Positions 35,544-43,253 of a stretch of DNA of 64,000 bases are shown in pieces. The stretch's first letter is position 1. Each line of letters opens with the position of its first letter. Below the pieces are notes generated by a model. It had not been told where the DNA came from. It was given only the letters and a program-made list of their open reading frames with translations, and did no database searches. The DNA comes from Hyphomicrobiales bacterium (GTDB taxonomy: Bacteria; Pseudomonadota; Alphaproteobacteria; Rhizobiales; Rhizobiaceae). The position numbers and the translations under genes are program-made. Location: positions 1-64,000 of the forward strand of contig UEIF01000014.1 in NCBI GenBank assembly GCA_900468805.1, written 5' to 3'.

Positions 35544-37049
35544 ATGTCAAACATTCTTCGCAAGCATCGGGCCGCAGCACTTGTCGGAGCGGCCATCGTT
35601 CTCGGCGCGGCCTCCCTGCCCTTCGCCATCTCCTCTTCCTCGGCAGCTCTTGCCGCGCCGGCTGAGACCGGCGGCATTCTTGCCTCCAACGGCTCGTTTG
35701 CTTCCATCGTCGATGCCGACAAGCCAGCCGTGGTGACCATTACCACCACGATGAAGGCAACTAACGCCAGCACCGACAGTTCACCGATGGACGAGCAGTT
35801 CCGCCAGTTCTTCGAACAGCAGGGTATTCCCCTGCCGCACCAGGCTCCACAGCAGCAGCAGCAATCGCAGCATGCCATGGCGCTCGGTTCCGGTTTCGTC
35901 ATCAGCCCCGACGGCGTGATCGTCACCAACAACCACGTCATCGACAACGCCATCGACATCAAGGTCACACTCGACGACGGCACCGAACTGCCGGCCAAGC
36001 TGCTTGGCGCCGACGCCAAGTCCGACCTCGCCGTTCTGAAGGTTCAGGCTCCACATCCGCTTGCGACCATCGCCTGGGGCGATTCCGACAAGCTGAAGCT
36101 CGGCGACCAGATCCTTGCCATTGGCAATCCGTTTGGCATTGGCACGACGGTGACGGCCGGCATCGTCTCGGCCCGCGGCCGCGACTTGCATAGCGGCCCC
36201 TATGACGACTTCATCCAGATCGACGCGCCGATCAACCACGGCAATTCCGGCGGCCCGCTGGTCGATCGTGACGGCAATGTCGTCGGCATCAATACTGCTA
36301 TCTACTCCCCGAACGGCGGCAGCGTCGGCGTCGGCTTCGCCATTCCTTCATCTGAAGCAAAGGCGATCGTTGCCAAGCTGCAGAAGGACGGTTCGATCGA
36401 TCACGGCTATCTCGGCGTACAGATCCAGCCGGTCACCCAGGATGTCGCCGATGCCGTCGGCCTCTCCAAGGCTGAAGGCGCGCTGGTTGCTACTGTTTCC
36501 AACGAAGCGCCTGCCGCACATGCCGGCGTGAAGACCGGCGACATCGTGACGGCCGTCGGCAGCGAAAGCGTCAAGACGCCAAAGGACCTGTCGCGCCTCG
36601 TTGCCGACCTGTCGCCAGGTGCGAAGGAAACCTTGACCGTCTGGCGTGACGGCAAGACGGTCGATCTCAACGTCACCGTCGGCGGCAATGAAGACACGCA
36701 GAAGCAGGCTGCTGCCGAAAGCAGCGACGACCAGGGCCAGGCCGCTGGCCAGCCGAGCCTCGGCATCGGCCTTGCCGACCTGACGCCTGATGTTCGCCAG
36801 CAGCTCAATCTGCCTCACAGCGTTGCCGGCGCAGTCGTTGCCAACGTCAACCCGGACAAGTCGGCCGCTGCTGCCGGCATCCAGCCCGGCGACGTGATCG
36901 TCTCGGTCAACGACAAGCCGGTACATGATGCCCGCGACGTCAAGACCGCCGTCGCCGATGCCGGCAAGTCCGGTCGCAAGTCGGTGCTGCTCCTGATCGA
37001 ACGCGGCGGTAACAAGACCTTCGTGGCCGTGCCCTTCGCCGCCGCTTGA
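35544..37049 (+). CDS. degP: Periplasmic serine protease Do (HtrA family)
   Basis: 501 residues. A signal peptide (to about residue 38), a trypsin-like protease domain with His131 (TNNHVID), Asp161 (KSDLAVL) and Ser235 (GNSGGP), and two PDZ domains (about 270-360 and 395-495). The protein degrades or refolds damaged envelope proteins. The loop before the first strand contains a glutamine run (APQQQQQSQH). GGGAATCCAGC precedes the ATG. It is monocistronic and ended by a perfect hairpin. Confidence 0.94.
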   Translation: MSNILRKHRAAALVGAAIVLGAASLPFAISSSSAALAAPAETGGILASNGSFASIVDADKPAVVTITTTMKATNASTDSSPMDEQFRQFFEQQGIPLPHQAPQQQQQSQHAMALGSGFVISPDGVIVTNNHVIDNAIDIKVTLDDGTELPAKLLGADAKSDLAVLKVQAPHPLATIAWGDSDKLKLGDQILAIGNPFGIGTTVTAGIVSARGRDLHSGPYDDFIQIDAPINHGNSGGPLVDRDGNVVGINTAIYSPNGGSVGVGFAIPSSEAKAIVAKLQKDGSIDHGYLGVQIQPVTQDVADAVGLSKAEGALVATVSNEAPAAHAGVKTGDIVTAVGSESVKTPKDLSRLVADLSPGAKETLTVWRDGKTVDLNVTVGGNEDTQKQAAAESSDDQGQAAGQPSLGIGLADLTPDVRQQLNLPHSVAGAVVANVNPDKSAAAAGIQPGDVIVSVNDKPVHDARDVKTAVADAGKSGRKSVLLLIERGGNKTFVAVPFAAA

Positions 37050-37067
37050 AGAGCACCCACGTAAGCG

Positions 37068-37102
37068 CTGCGCCCGGACCAGGTCCGGGCGCAGTTGTTT
37101 CT
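37068..37102 (+). terminator. Terminator of degP
   Basis: CTGCGCCCGGACC at 37068-37080, one base, and its exact complement to 37094, followed by TTGTTTCTA. A 13-bp GC-rich stem between the convergent degP and pdxR genes. Confidence 0.8.
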
Positions 37103-38507
37103 AGCCAAGCATCAACTTCAGATCGGCTGCGAGTCTTTGAACGGCAGCCGCTTCCGCTTGCGAGATACCGAAGAGGATGCCGGGGGCAGATTTGCCGATG
37201 AAGAAACCCGACATCGGCATCAGACCATATCCTGATGCATTCACCTTCGCGACGACCGCCCGGTCATCCACCATCTCATCGCGAAACCAGGCCGCAAGCT
37301 GCAGTCCGCCATTGCCGCCCGAAATGACAAGTCTTCCGCCAAAATGGCTCTCCAGCATTCCGATCGTCCGGGCCATCCGCTCGGCATATTGCTGGTTCAT
37401 GCGCCTCAAATAGGCGCGCAGACGGCCCTCGTTGATGAAATCGGCAAGTGCCGCCTGGATATGGGTGGAGACGGCGACGCCCCTGCGATGCAGCGCCTCC
37501 GAAGCCTCTGATACCAGCCAGCGCGGCACGACGGCATAGGCGACACGCAGGCCAGGTGCCAGCACCTTCGAGAAGGTGCCGACATAGGCCACGACCTCCG
37601 CCCTGTCGATGCCCTGCAAGGCGGCGATCGGCCGCGAGCCATATTGAAAATCGCTGTCGTAATCATCCTCGACGATAAGGCTCTCGTGACGGCGCGCCGC
37701 CTCCAGCAGCGCCAGCCGGCGCGGCAGGCTGAGCGTGGCGCCGGTCGGATATTGATGGGATGGCGTCACATAGATCAGCGTCGGCTGCGGGCCTTCCGCC
37801 TTCGATACGTCGATGCCCTGCTCATCGCAGGGAACCGCCACGATCTCGGCGCCGGCATCGCCGAGCAGCAAGCGCGCAGCAGCGTAGCCAGGATCTTCCA
37901 TCCATGCGGTCTTGCGTCCGCTCCTTCTCAGCATGGCTCTCGCCAGCATATCGATCGCCGCGCGCGTGGAGGGCATGATCATGACCTGCTCCGGCTCGGC
38001 GATCACGCCGCGCGTCGCAGAAATATGCTCAAGGATGGCTTCGCGCAGCTCGCGGATACCAGTCGGGTTCTCGTAGCCGAGGTGATGAATGCGCAGCGAG
38101 CGGCTGCGTGCGGCAAGATGACGGCTCCAGGCGGCATGCGGGAAATCAGATATATCGGGCACACCGGGCCGGAACAGGCCACGATAGGAAGGCTGGTCCG
38201 ATTTCTTGCCCTCAACGGGAGCACGGTCGTCCCTTTGGTGTTCGGGCCGCATACGCTCAAGCGCGGCAACCCGCGTCGCAACACCAGCAGACGCCTCGAT
38301 ATACCCTTCGGATCTCAGGCGGTCATAGGCCTCTACCGCCGTGGAGCGTGCAACACCAAGCGAAGCCGCAAGGGCACGGGTCGATAGCAGCTTATGGCCA
38401 GCCGGAAGCTGGCCGAGCAGGATACGGTCGCGCAGGCTTCGATAGATCTGCCCGCTCAGGTCACCGCCGTTTCGATCGAGGCTCAGCCATATGGGTGCCG
38501 ATGTCAT
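37101..38507 (-). CDS. PdxR/MocR-type GntR regulator with aminotransferase domain
   Basis: 468 residues. The N-terminal GntR winged helix (GQIYRSLRDRILLGQLPAGHKLLSTRALAASLGVARSTAVEAYDRL) is joined to a fold-type I PLP aminotransferase-like domain. The PLP lysine lies in VGTFSKVLAPGLRVAY and the substrate region in YVTPSHQYPTGATLS. Such proteins sense PLP or an amino compound and often activate a neighbouring gene. The divergent GNAT acetyltransferase, with an inverted repeat between the two starts, is the likely target. PdxR itself controls vitamin B6 synthesis, which is not seen here. Confidence 0.87.
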   Translation of the reverse strand: MTSAPIWLSLDRNGGDLSGQIYRSLRDRILLGQLPAGHKLLSTRALAASLGVARSTAVEAYDRLRSEGYIEASAGVATRVAALERMRPEHQRDDRAPVEGKKSDQPSYRGLFRPGVPDISDFPHAAWSRHLAARSRSLRIHHLGYENPTGIRELREAILEHISATRGVIAEPEQVMIMPSTRAAIDMLARAMLRRSGRKTAWMEDPGYAAARLLLGDAGAEIVAVPCDEQGIDVSKAEGPQPTLIYVTPSHQYPTGATLSLPRRLALLEAARRHESLIVEDDYDSDFQYGSRPIAALQGIDRAEVVAYVGTFSKVLAPGLRVAYAVVPRWLVSEASEALHRRGVAVSTHIQAALADFINEGRLRAYLRRMNQQYAERMARTIGMLESHFGGRLVISGGNGGLQLAAWFRDEMVDDRAVVAKVNASGYGLMPMSGFFIGKSAPGILFGISQAEAAAVQRLAADLKLMLG

Positions 38508-38536
38508 GCGTCAACTGGTCTGCCAGAAAGTTCAGA

Positions 38537-38555
38537 ACTGGACTTTTACTCCAGT
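38537..38555. promoter_or_regulatory. Candidate MocR operator
   Basis: ACTGGA, seven bases, TCCAGT, with an overlapping GGACT/AGTCC pair. It lies 30 bases ahead of the pdxR-type start and 32 bases before the GNAT start, where MocR-type regulators bind. Inference only. Confidence 0.5.
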
Positions 38556-38586
38556 CCATTTGCAAGGCAAGAGCAGTCGGAGTTCA

Positions 38587-39279
38587 ATGCATAAGTTCAA
38601 TGGAATGACGGATATGACAAAAGATCTTGCCGACTGGAAGGGTGTTGCCCGCCCCGCCCGCGCCCCGATTGAAGGCCGCTACACCCGCCTGGAACCGCTG
38701 GACGCCACAAAACACGGCGCCGATCTGCTCCGCTCGGCGCAGCAGCCGGGCGCGGAGGATCGCTTCCGCTATCTCTTCGAAGCAGCACCTGCCGATATAG
38801 CAGCCTTCACGCCCTGGCTGGAAAGGTCCGTCGCAAGCGAAGACCCGCTGTTCTTTGCCGTCATCGACAAGGCGACGGGACGCGCCGAGGGCCGGCAGGG
38901 ACTGATGCGCATCGATGCAGCCAACGGTGTCATCGAGATCGGCAATATTCTCTGGGGACCAGAGATCGCCCGCAAGCGGGTTGCGACAGAAGCGCTCTAT
39001 CTCTGCGCCGCTTATGTCTTCGACACGCTCGGCTACCGGCGCTTCGAATGGAAGTGCAACAATCTCAACGAACCGTCCAAGCGCGCGGCACAACGCTTCG
39101 GCTTCGCCTTCGAAGGCATCTTCCGTCAGCACATGGTGCAGAAGGGCCGCAACCGCGATACCGCCTGGTTTGCAATGACCGATGGCGACTGGCCGAAACT
39201 GAAGGCCGGCTACGAGGCGTGGCTGGTGCTCGAAAACTTCGATGCCGACGGCCAGCAAAAAAGCAAGCTCAGCTTCTAA
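38587..39279 (+). CDS. GNAT-family N-acetyltransferase
   Basis: 230 residues of the RimJ/RimL-like acetyltransferase type. RLEPLDATKHGADLLRSA opens the domain, and the acetyl-CoA region is EIGNILWGPEIARKRVATEALYLCAAYVFDTLGYRRFEWKCNN followed by SKRAAQRFGFAFEG. It acetylates an unknown amine, protein or drug. CGGAG precedes the ATG at 38587; 38605 and 38614 are alternatives. It is divergent from, and probably controlled by, the MocR-type regulator. Confidence 0.87.
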   Translation: MHKFNGMTDMTKDLADWKGVARPARAPIEGRYTRLEPLDATKHGADLLRSAQQPGAEDRFRYLFEAAPADIAAFTPWLERSVASEDPLFFAVIDKATGRAEGRQGLMRIDAANGVIEIGNILWGPEIARKRVATEALYLCAAYVFDTLGYRRFEWKCNNLNEPSKRAAQRFGFAFEGIFRQHMVQKGRNRDTAWFAMTDGDWPKLKAGYEAWLVLENFDADGQQKSKLSF

Positions 39280-39288
39280 CGCGGCTCT

Positions 39289-39314
39289 GCGGCGGCAATT
39301 TAAAAAGCCGCCGC
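39289..39314 (+). terminator. Weak hairpin after the GNAT gene
   Basis: GCGGCGGC, ten-base A/T loop, GCCGCCGC, seven bases after the GNAT stop. The stem is strong but no T-run follows, so termination is doubtful. Confidence 0.35.
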
Positions 39315-39420
39315 CCTGATGACAATAACTTCATTGCTACCAATATGTTCATGGGTCCCAATTGAGGTTAAGGATTGGGCCTTTCATGCAAAACACGAAG
39401 TTATTCTGTCAGGAGCTCAC

Positions 39421-40299
39421 ATGACCAGTTCGTCCGACTATACGCCCCCTAAGATCTGGACCTGGGACAAGGAAAACGGCGGCCAATTCGCCAGCATCAA
39501 TCGCCCGATTGCCGGACCGACCCGTGAAAAAGAGTTGCCGGTCGGCCGCCATCCGCTGCAGCTCTATTCGCTTGGAACGCCGAATGGCGTGAAAGTGACG
39601 ATCATGCTGGAGGAACTGCTGGCGCTTGGCCATCGCGGCGCGGAATATGATGCCTGGCTGATCAGGATCGGCGATGGCGATCAGTTCGGCAGCGGCTTCG
39701 TCGAGGTCAACCCGAACTCCAAGATCCCGGCGCTGATGGACCGAAGCGGCGAAAAGCCGGTGCGCATCTTCGAATCCGGCGCGATCCTCACCTATCTCGC
39801 AGAAAAATTCGGCGCCTTCCTGCCGACCGATCCGGCCAAGCGCGCCGAATGCTTCTCCTGGCTGTTCTGGCAAGTCGGAAGCGCGCCCTATCTCGGCGGC
39901 GGCTTCGGCCATTTCTATGCCTATGCGCCGACGAAGATCGAATATGCGATCAACCGTTTCGCCATGGAAACCAAGCGCCAGCTCGACGTGCTCGACCGGC
40001 GTCTGGCTGAAAGCGAATATATCGCCGGCGACGACTTCACCATCGCCGACATGGCGATCTGGCCCTGGTATGGCGGCCTCGTGAAGGGCTGGATGTACAA
40101 TGATTCCGCCGAATTCCTGCAGGTGCAGGAGTACAAGAACATGAAGCGCTGGGCCGACCTGATTGGCGAACGCCCTGCCGTCAAGCGCGGCCGGATGGTC
40201 AACCGCGTCAGCGGCGAGTCCTCCAGCCAACTCCATGAACGCCATGACGCCAGCGACTTCGATACGAAGACGCAGGACAAGCTGCAGGCGGCCAGCTGA
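39421..40299 (+). CDS. yghU: Glutathione-dependent disulfide-bond oxidoreductase (YghU-like)
   Basis: 292 residues. The long N-terminal extension ending in REKELPVGRHPLQLYSLGTPNGVKVTIMLEEL and the phrase EVNPNSKIPALMDRSG are characteristic of the YghU/YfcG GST group, which binds two glutathiones and reduces disulfides and peroxides. IFESGAILTYLAEKFGAFLPTD supplies the glutamyl site. AGGAGCTCAC precedes the ATG at 39421. It is followed by two hairpins, the second a real terminator. Confidence 0.9.
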   Translation: MTSSSDYTPPKIWTWDKENGGQFASINRPIAGPTREKELPVGRHPLQLYSLGTPNGVKVTIMLEELLALGHRGAEYDAWLIRIGDGDQFGSGFVEVNPNSKIPALMDRSGEKPVRIFESGAILTYLAEKFGAFLPTDPAKRAECFSWLFWQVGSAPYLGGGFGHFYAYAPTKIEYAINRFAMETKRQLDVLDRRLAESEYIAGDDFTIADMAIWPWYGGLVKGWMYNDSAEFLQVQEYKNMKRWADLIGERPAVKRGRMVNRVSGESSSQLHERHDASDFDTKTQDKLQAAS

Positions 40300-40632
40300 T
40301 ATGATCGAAGGCGGGCACGTCGCTGCGACGGCGTGCTCTCCTCGCCAAAAAACGGTGCCAAGCCGAAATTGCGAGTTTTCCCACTAAAAATTACGGGTTT
40401 TTAAGCGAACTGTACCGAATCCGGCAAAAGTGCCCTCGCCTCATTCTTTCAGACTTGCTGAAATGCCCAAGCTCTCCTGCCACCTTTCGGAGAGCTTTCC
40501 CCATCTACCCCGCCGAAAGCCACCGGCGGGGCTTTTTATTTCAAGCATCCGGAAATGGGAAAATCCTGCACCCGCGTCAGAGCGGGCCACCAACGATCGC
40601 GTTCATAGCTTGAGGTGAAGAAAGGTTCCGCT
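40300..40632 (+). other. Intergenic stretch with tandem hairpins, possible small RNA
   Basis: No protein gene. It holds a hairpin with an 8-bp stem (AGCTCTCC at 40470-40477, GGAGAGCT at 40489-40496) followed by a GC-rich terminator at 40508-40541. An A/T-rich part near 40380-40410 could carry a promoter for a short RNA of about 150 bases. The same terminator may simply close the yghU transcript. Confidence 0.35.
40508..40541 (+). terminator. Rho-independent terminator downstream of yghU
   Basis: CCCCGCCG (40508-40515), eight-base loop, CGGCGGGG (40524-40531), then CTTTTTATTTC. It reads on the plus strand, 210 bases after the yghU stop. Confidence 0.8.
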
Positions 40633-40818
40633 CTAACGCCACTTCGGCTGAGGCTTGGAAGCGTTCGCCTGAATCTCATGGAGCGGCGCCCTATGACCCA
40701 GGAGCTTCTTCAGCTTCTTCTCCTCGGCCGGGCCTATCCCGAATTTTCGGCAATGCTCGGTGATATCCTGATCTTTCGGGCCTGGAATTCGAACTTGTCG
40801 ATTGTTCATCTTCTTCAT
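40633..40818 (-). CDS. Small protein of unknown function
   Basis: 61 residues: basic, helical (DITEHCRKFGIGPAEEKKLKKLLG) with the closing HEIQANASKPQPKWR. No signal peptide or membrane segment. GGAGGAGG precedes the ATG, a very strong ribosome site, which makes a real gene likely. It resembles short proteins annotated as hypothetical in rhizobia, though I cannot name the family. It stands alone. Confidence 0.65.
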   Translation of the reverse strand: MKKMNNRQVRIPGPKDQDITEHCRKFGIGPAEEKKLKKLLGHRAPLHEIQANASKPQPKWR

Positions 40819-41145
40819 TGACGCTTCCTCCTCCGAAGGAAGCCAGCTTAGCGCCTATTTGTTCGTTAGCAAAATCTAAAATTCTGAATTTTGGCTGTTT
40901 CAAATCGGCGGACTGAAGGAGAAACCATCACCCCAACTTCGTTCTGCCTACACCGGCAGCAGCTCGCCGCGCGACGACGTTCATCGGCGGAGATGCAGCC
41001 GGAAACCACACTGCCAATTGCTATCGCAAGCGTGTTTTCAAAGAGGTTCTGGCAGCCAGTACCATCGCGGCTTCGACGTCAGGATTAGTACGTAAGATCG
41101 CACCGGCAGCAGCCAGCGGCAATCCGAATTTTCGGCGTGGCCTGT
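40819..41145. other. 327-base gap before the flagellin gene
   Basis: Nothing recognised. The first 80 bases are A/T-rich and should carry the promoter of the 61-residue gene. The remainder lies between that promoter and the flagellin stop and shows no terminator with a T-run. It may contain a decayed gene, but no homology could be named. Confidence 0.4.
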
Positions 41146-42120
41146 TTACGATTGGAAAAGCGAGAGCATGTTTTGCGGGGCTCGATTTGCAATCGATAAA
41201 GATTGAATCGCGAGCTGCTGCTGGGTTTGGAAGGCAGCCAACCGGGATGACTCCTCTTCCATGTCGGCGTCCACGAGACGGCCGATACCTGACGCAATCG
41301 AGTCTTGGAGTGTCGATGCGAATTCGGTCTGCATGGAGATGCGTTTTGTGAGCGAGCCGAACATGGAACCGACGTCCACCATTCGCTGAAGCATAAGCTC
41401 CGTAATACCTGTCATCTCGTCCAGTTCTTCGTTTGTCGTCTGCGGCGTTAGGATCATCTCGGGGTGTATCTGATGGTTGTCACCATTAAAGACCACCCAT
41501 TCTCTGGTGTACCCGAGAATGTTAGCGAAACCGGAATTCGTTATAATCCCGTCGCAGCCGCCGTCCGAAATCAAGTAGTAGACTTGATCTGTATCGAAGC
41601 TCGCGGTCATGTCGAAGCTTATAGGTTGTACCGAGACGTTCCCAGAAGCGTCACGGACAAATGCCCCCGGCAACTGCTTGACACCATTTTGTTGCGGGTC
41701 TGTGGGATCGGTCATCCAAAGCCAATTTTGGCCGTTGAAGGAAGCCGAAGCTGCAATCGATTTCAGCTGCTGTTTGAGCTGGCTCAGCTCCTCATTTATC
41801 TTTGTTTTGTCAACGCCAGATTCATGGGCCGCAACCAGCTTTGCTTTGAATGCGCTCATCACGTCGATTGCGTTGGACATACCAACATATGCGGTGTCGA
41901 CGGTATTCGCGGCTAGACCCAGCGCATCCTGAACTGCTGATATGGCTTTCGCATCCGACCTCATCGTGGTCGAAATCGACCAATACGCCGCGTTGTCCGC
42001 AGCCTTTTCAACTCGGAGACCCGTCGACACATGCTCCTGCGTCCGCTGCAAGGAACGGCCGGTTCCTCGCAAAGTCTGGAGCGCAGCTATGGCAGAATTG
42101 TTGGTGATGATTGATGACAT
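41146..42120 (-). CDS. Isolated, divergent flagellin
   Basis: 324 residues. The conserved flagellin ends are present: N-terminal MSSIITNNSAIAALQTLR through LRVEKAADNAAYWSISTTMRSD, and C-terminal TLQDSIASGIGRLVDADMEEESSRLAAFQTQQQLAIQSLSIAN. The central part is short and unusual (DGGCDG contains a cysteine, rare in flagellins). The ATG at 42120 follows AAGGATCGTTG. No other flagellar gene adjoins it, whereas rhizobial flagellins normally cluster with the motility regulon. Base composition looks less GC-rich than the neighbours. Confidence 0.85.
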   Translation of the reverse strand: MSSIITNNSAIAALQTLRGTGRSLQRTQEHVSTGLRVEKAADNAAYWSISTTMRSDAKAISAVQDALGLAANTVDTAYVGMSNAIDVMSAFKAKLVAAHESGVDKTKINEELSQLKQQLKSIAASASFNGQNWLWMTDPTDPQQNGVKQLPGAFVRDASGNVSVQPISFDMTASFDTDQVYYLISDGGCDGIITNSGFANILGYTREWVVFNGDNHQIHPEMILTPQTTNEELDEMTGITELMLQRMVDVGSMFGSLTKRISMQTEFASTLQDSIASGIGRLVDADMEEESSRLAAFQTQQQLAIQSLSIANRAPQNMLSLFQS

Positions 42121-42377
42121 CAACGATCCTTGGAAAATGGCGACGGTAGCGGCCATAGAAGGGAATCGAATGCGTCATGCATCCAGGAGATGAATTTTGG
42201 TAGCAATTCATGGTTAACAACAAATTACTAAAGTAAATCAGTCCGACGGCAGTGAGCTTATCCGAATATACGGAACCCAAAACTCGCCGGTGGGCGACAC
42301 TTATGGTAACGGTAGCGGAAAAATTAACCCGTAATTTCGGGAGATAATTTTGTATCGGGAATACAAGAGATTAGAGC

Positions 42378-42454
42378 TGGTCGGAGTGGAGTGATTCGAA
42401 CACTCGACCCCCACGTCCCGAACGTGGTGCGCTACCAGACTGCGCTACACTCCG
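42378..42454 (-). tRNA. tRNA-Pro (anticodon CGG)
   Basis: 77 bases including the encoded CCA. The acceptor CGGAGTG pairs with CACTCCG. The anticodon stem CCACG/CGTGG encloses TTCGGGA, giving the CGG anticodon. The T-arm has GTTCGAATC. It reads on the minus strand. No integrase or partial tRNA copy was seen nearby. Confidence 0.97.
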
Positions 42455-42715
42455 TGACCAGCGGCGCCTCTATAGACCGGCCTATAATGTTGCGCAAGCA
42501 CCAAAATTCAAAAAGGCGCGTGAATTTTTGACAGGCTCGTGACAGGGCCTTTCGCCAGGCCGTGCAGCAAAAAGCCACACCCCCGGCAAATTCTTCAGAA
42601 GCGGCCAAGTGGCAATTTTCTTTTGCCGGGTTACACGCTAAAGGGCTTCGCGGGACAGGCGAAACCGCCGCAAAGGCGGCTTCGCAGCCACTGGCTAAAT
42701 ATCAGGGACGACACG

Positions 42716-43126
42716 ATGAAACTCCGCACCATGACCGGGGCCGCCGCGCTTGCAATTGCGCTTGCCGGATGCACCACCATACCCACTCCCGGCGATCCGA
42801 TCGAAGCCCGCTGGGTCGGCCAGTCGGCCGGCAAGTTCTTTGCCGCCTACGGCCCGCCGCTCAGCGATCGCGACGAAGGCTCTTCGACGATCTACAGCTG
42901 GAAAGGCGGTTACAAGACGGTGCGCGTTCCCGCGAAATATGCCGAAGGCGCCGATGGCAAGCGCGGCAAGCAGATTGCGGCAGCCCGCACGCTCTATCTG
43001 CGCTGCCAAGCCGAAATCACTACCAACTCCGACTACACGATCCGTGACATCCGCACCGTCAATGATATCCCGGGTGTGAGCGGTTCTTCCTACTGTGCCG
43101 AATTCCTGGCGCCAGAACAGAAGTAA
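42716..43126 (+). CDS. Small lipoprotein
   Basis: 136 residues. The signal ends in a lipobox IALAGC (cysteine near residue 19), so the mature protein should be lipid-anchored to the periplasmic face or outer membrane. The remainder (RWVGQSAGKFFAAYGPPLSDRD, SSTIYSWKGGYKTV) has two further cysteines in RCQAE and SSYCAEF that could form a disulfide. The pattern is common in rhizobial small lipoproteins of unknown function. CAGGGACGACACG precedes the ATG at 42716. It has its own strong terminator. Confidence 0.75.
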   Translation: MKLRTMTGAAALAIALAGCTTIPTPGDPIEARWVGQSAGKFFAAYGPPLSDRDEGSSTIYSWKGGYKTVRVPAKYAEGADGKRGKQIAAARTLYLRCQAEITTNSDYTIRDIRTVNDIPGVSGSSYCAEFLAPEQK

Positions 43127-43147
43127 CGGACGGTTTGTCCGAGACAT

Positions 43148-43174
43148 CAAAACAGGCGGCCATGCCGCCTGTTT
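43148..43174 (+). terminator. Terminator after the lipoprotein gene
   Basis: AAAACAGGCGGC, three-base loop, GCCGCCTGTTTT (12-bp perfect stem), then CGTTTT. Placed 22 bases after the stop. The symmetric A and T runs let it serve the convergent acyltransferase gene too. Confidence 0.9.
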
Positions 43175-43253
43175 TCGTTTTAACGGACATCGCTGCAGTT
43201 CGACAGGCAGCGATTGAAAAACATGAGCCGGGCTGCGCAGGATGAAGCCAGGC

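Noticed and set aside
40300..42454. Possible genomic island at tRNA-Pro
   Set aside because: No integrase, no second copy of the tRNA end and no mobility genes were seen; only an odd flagellin and a small protein.
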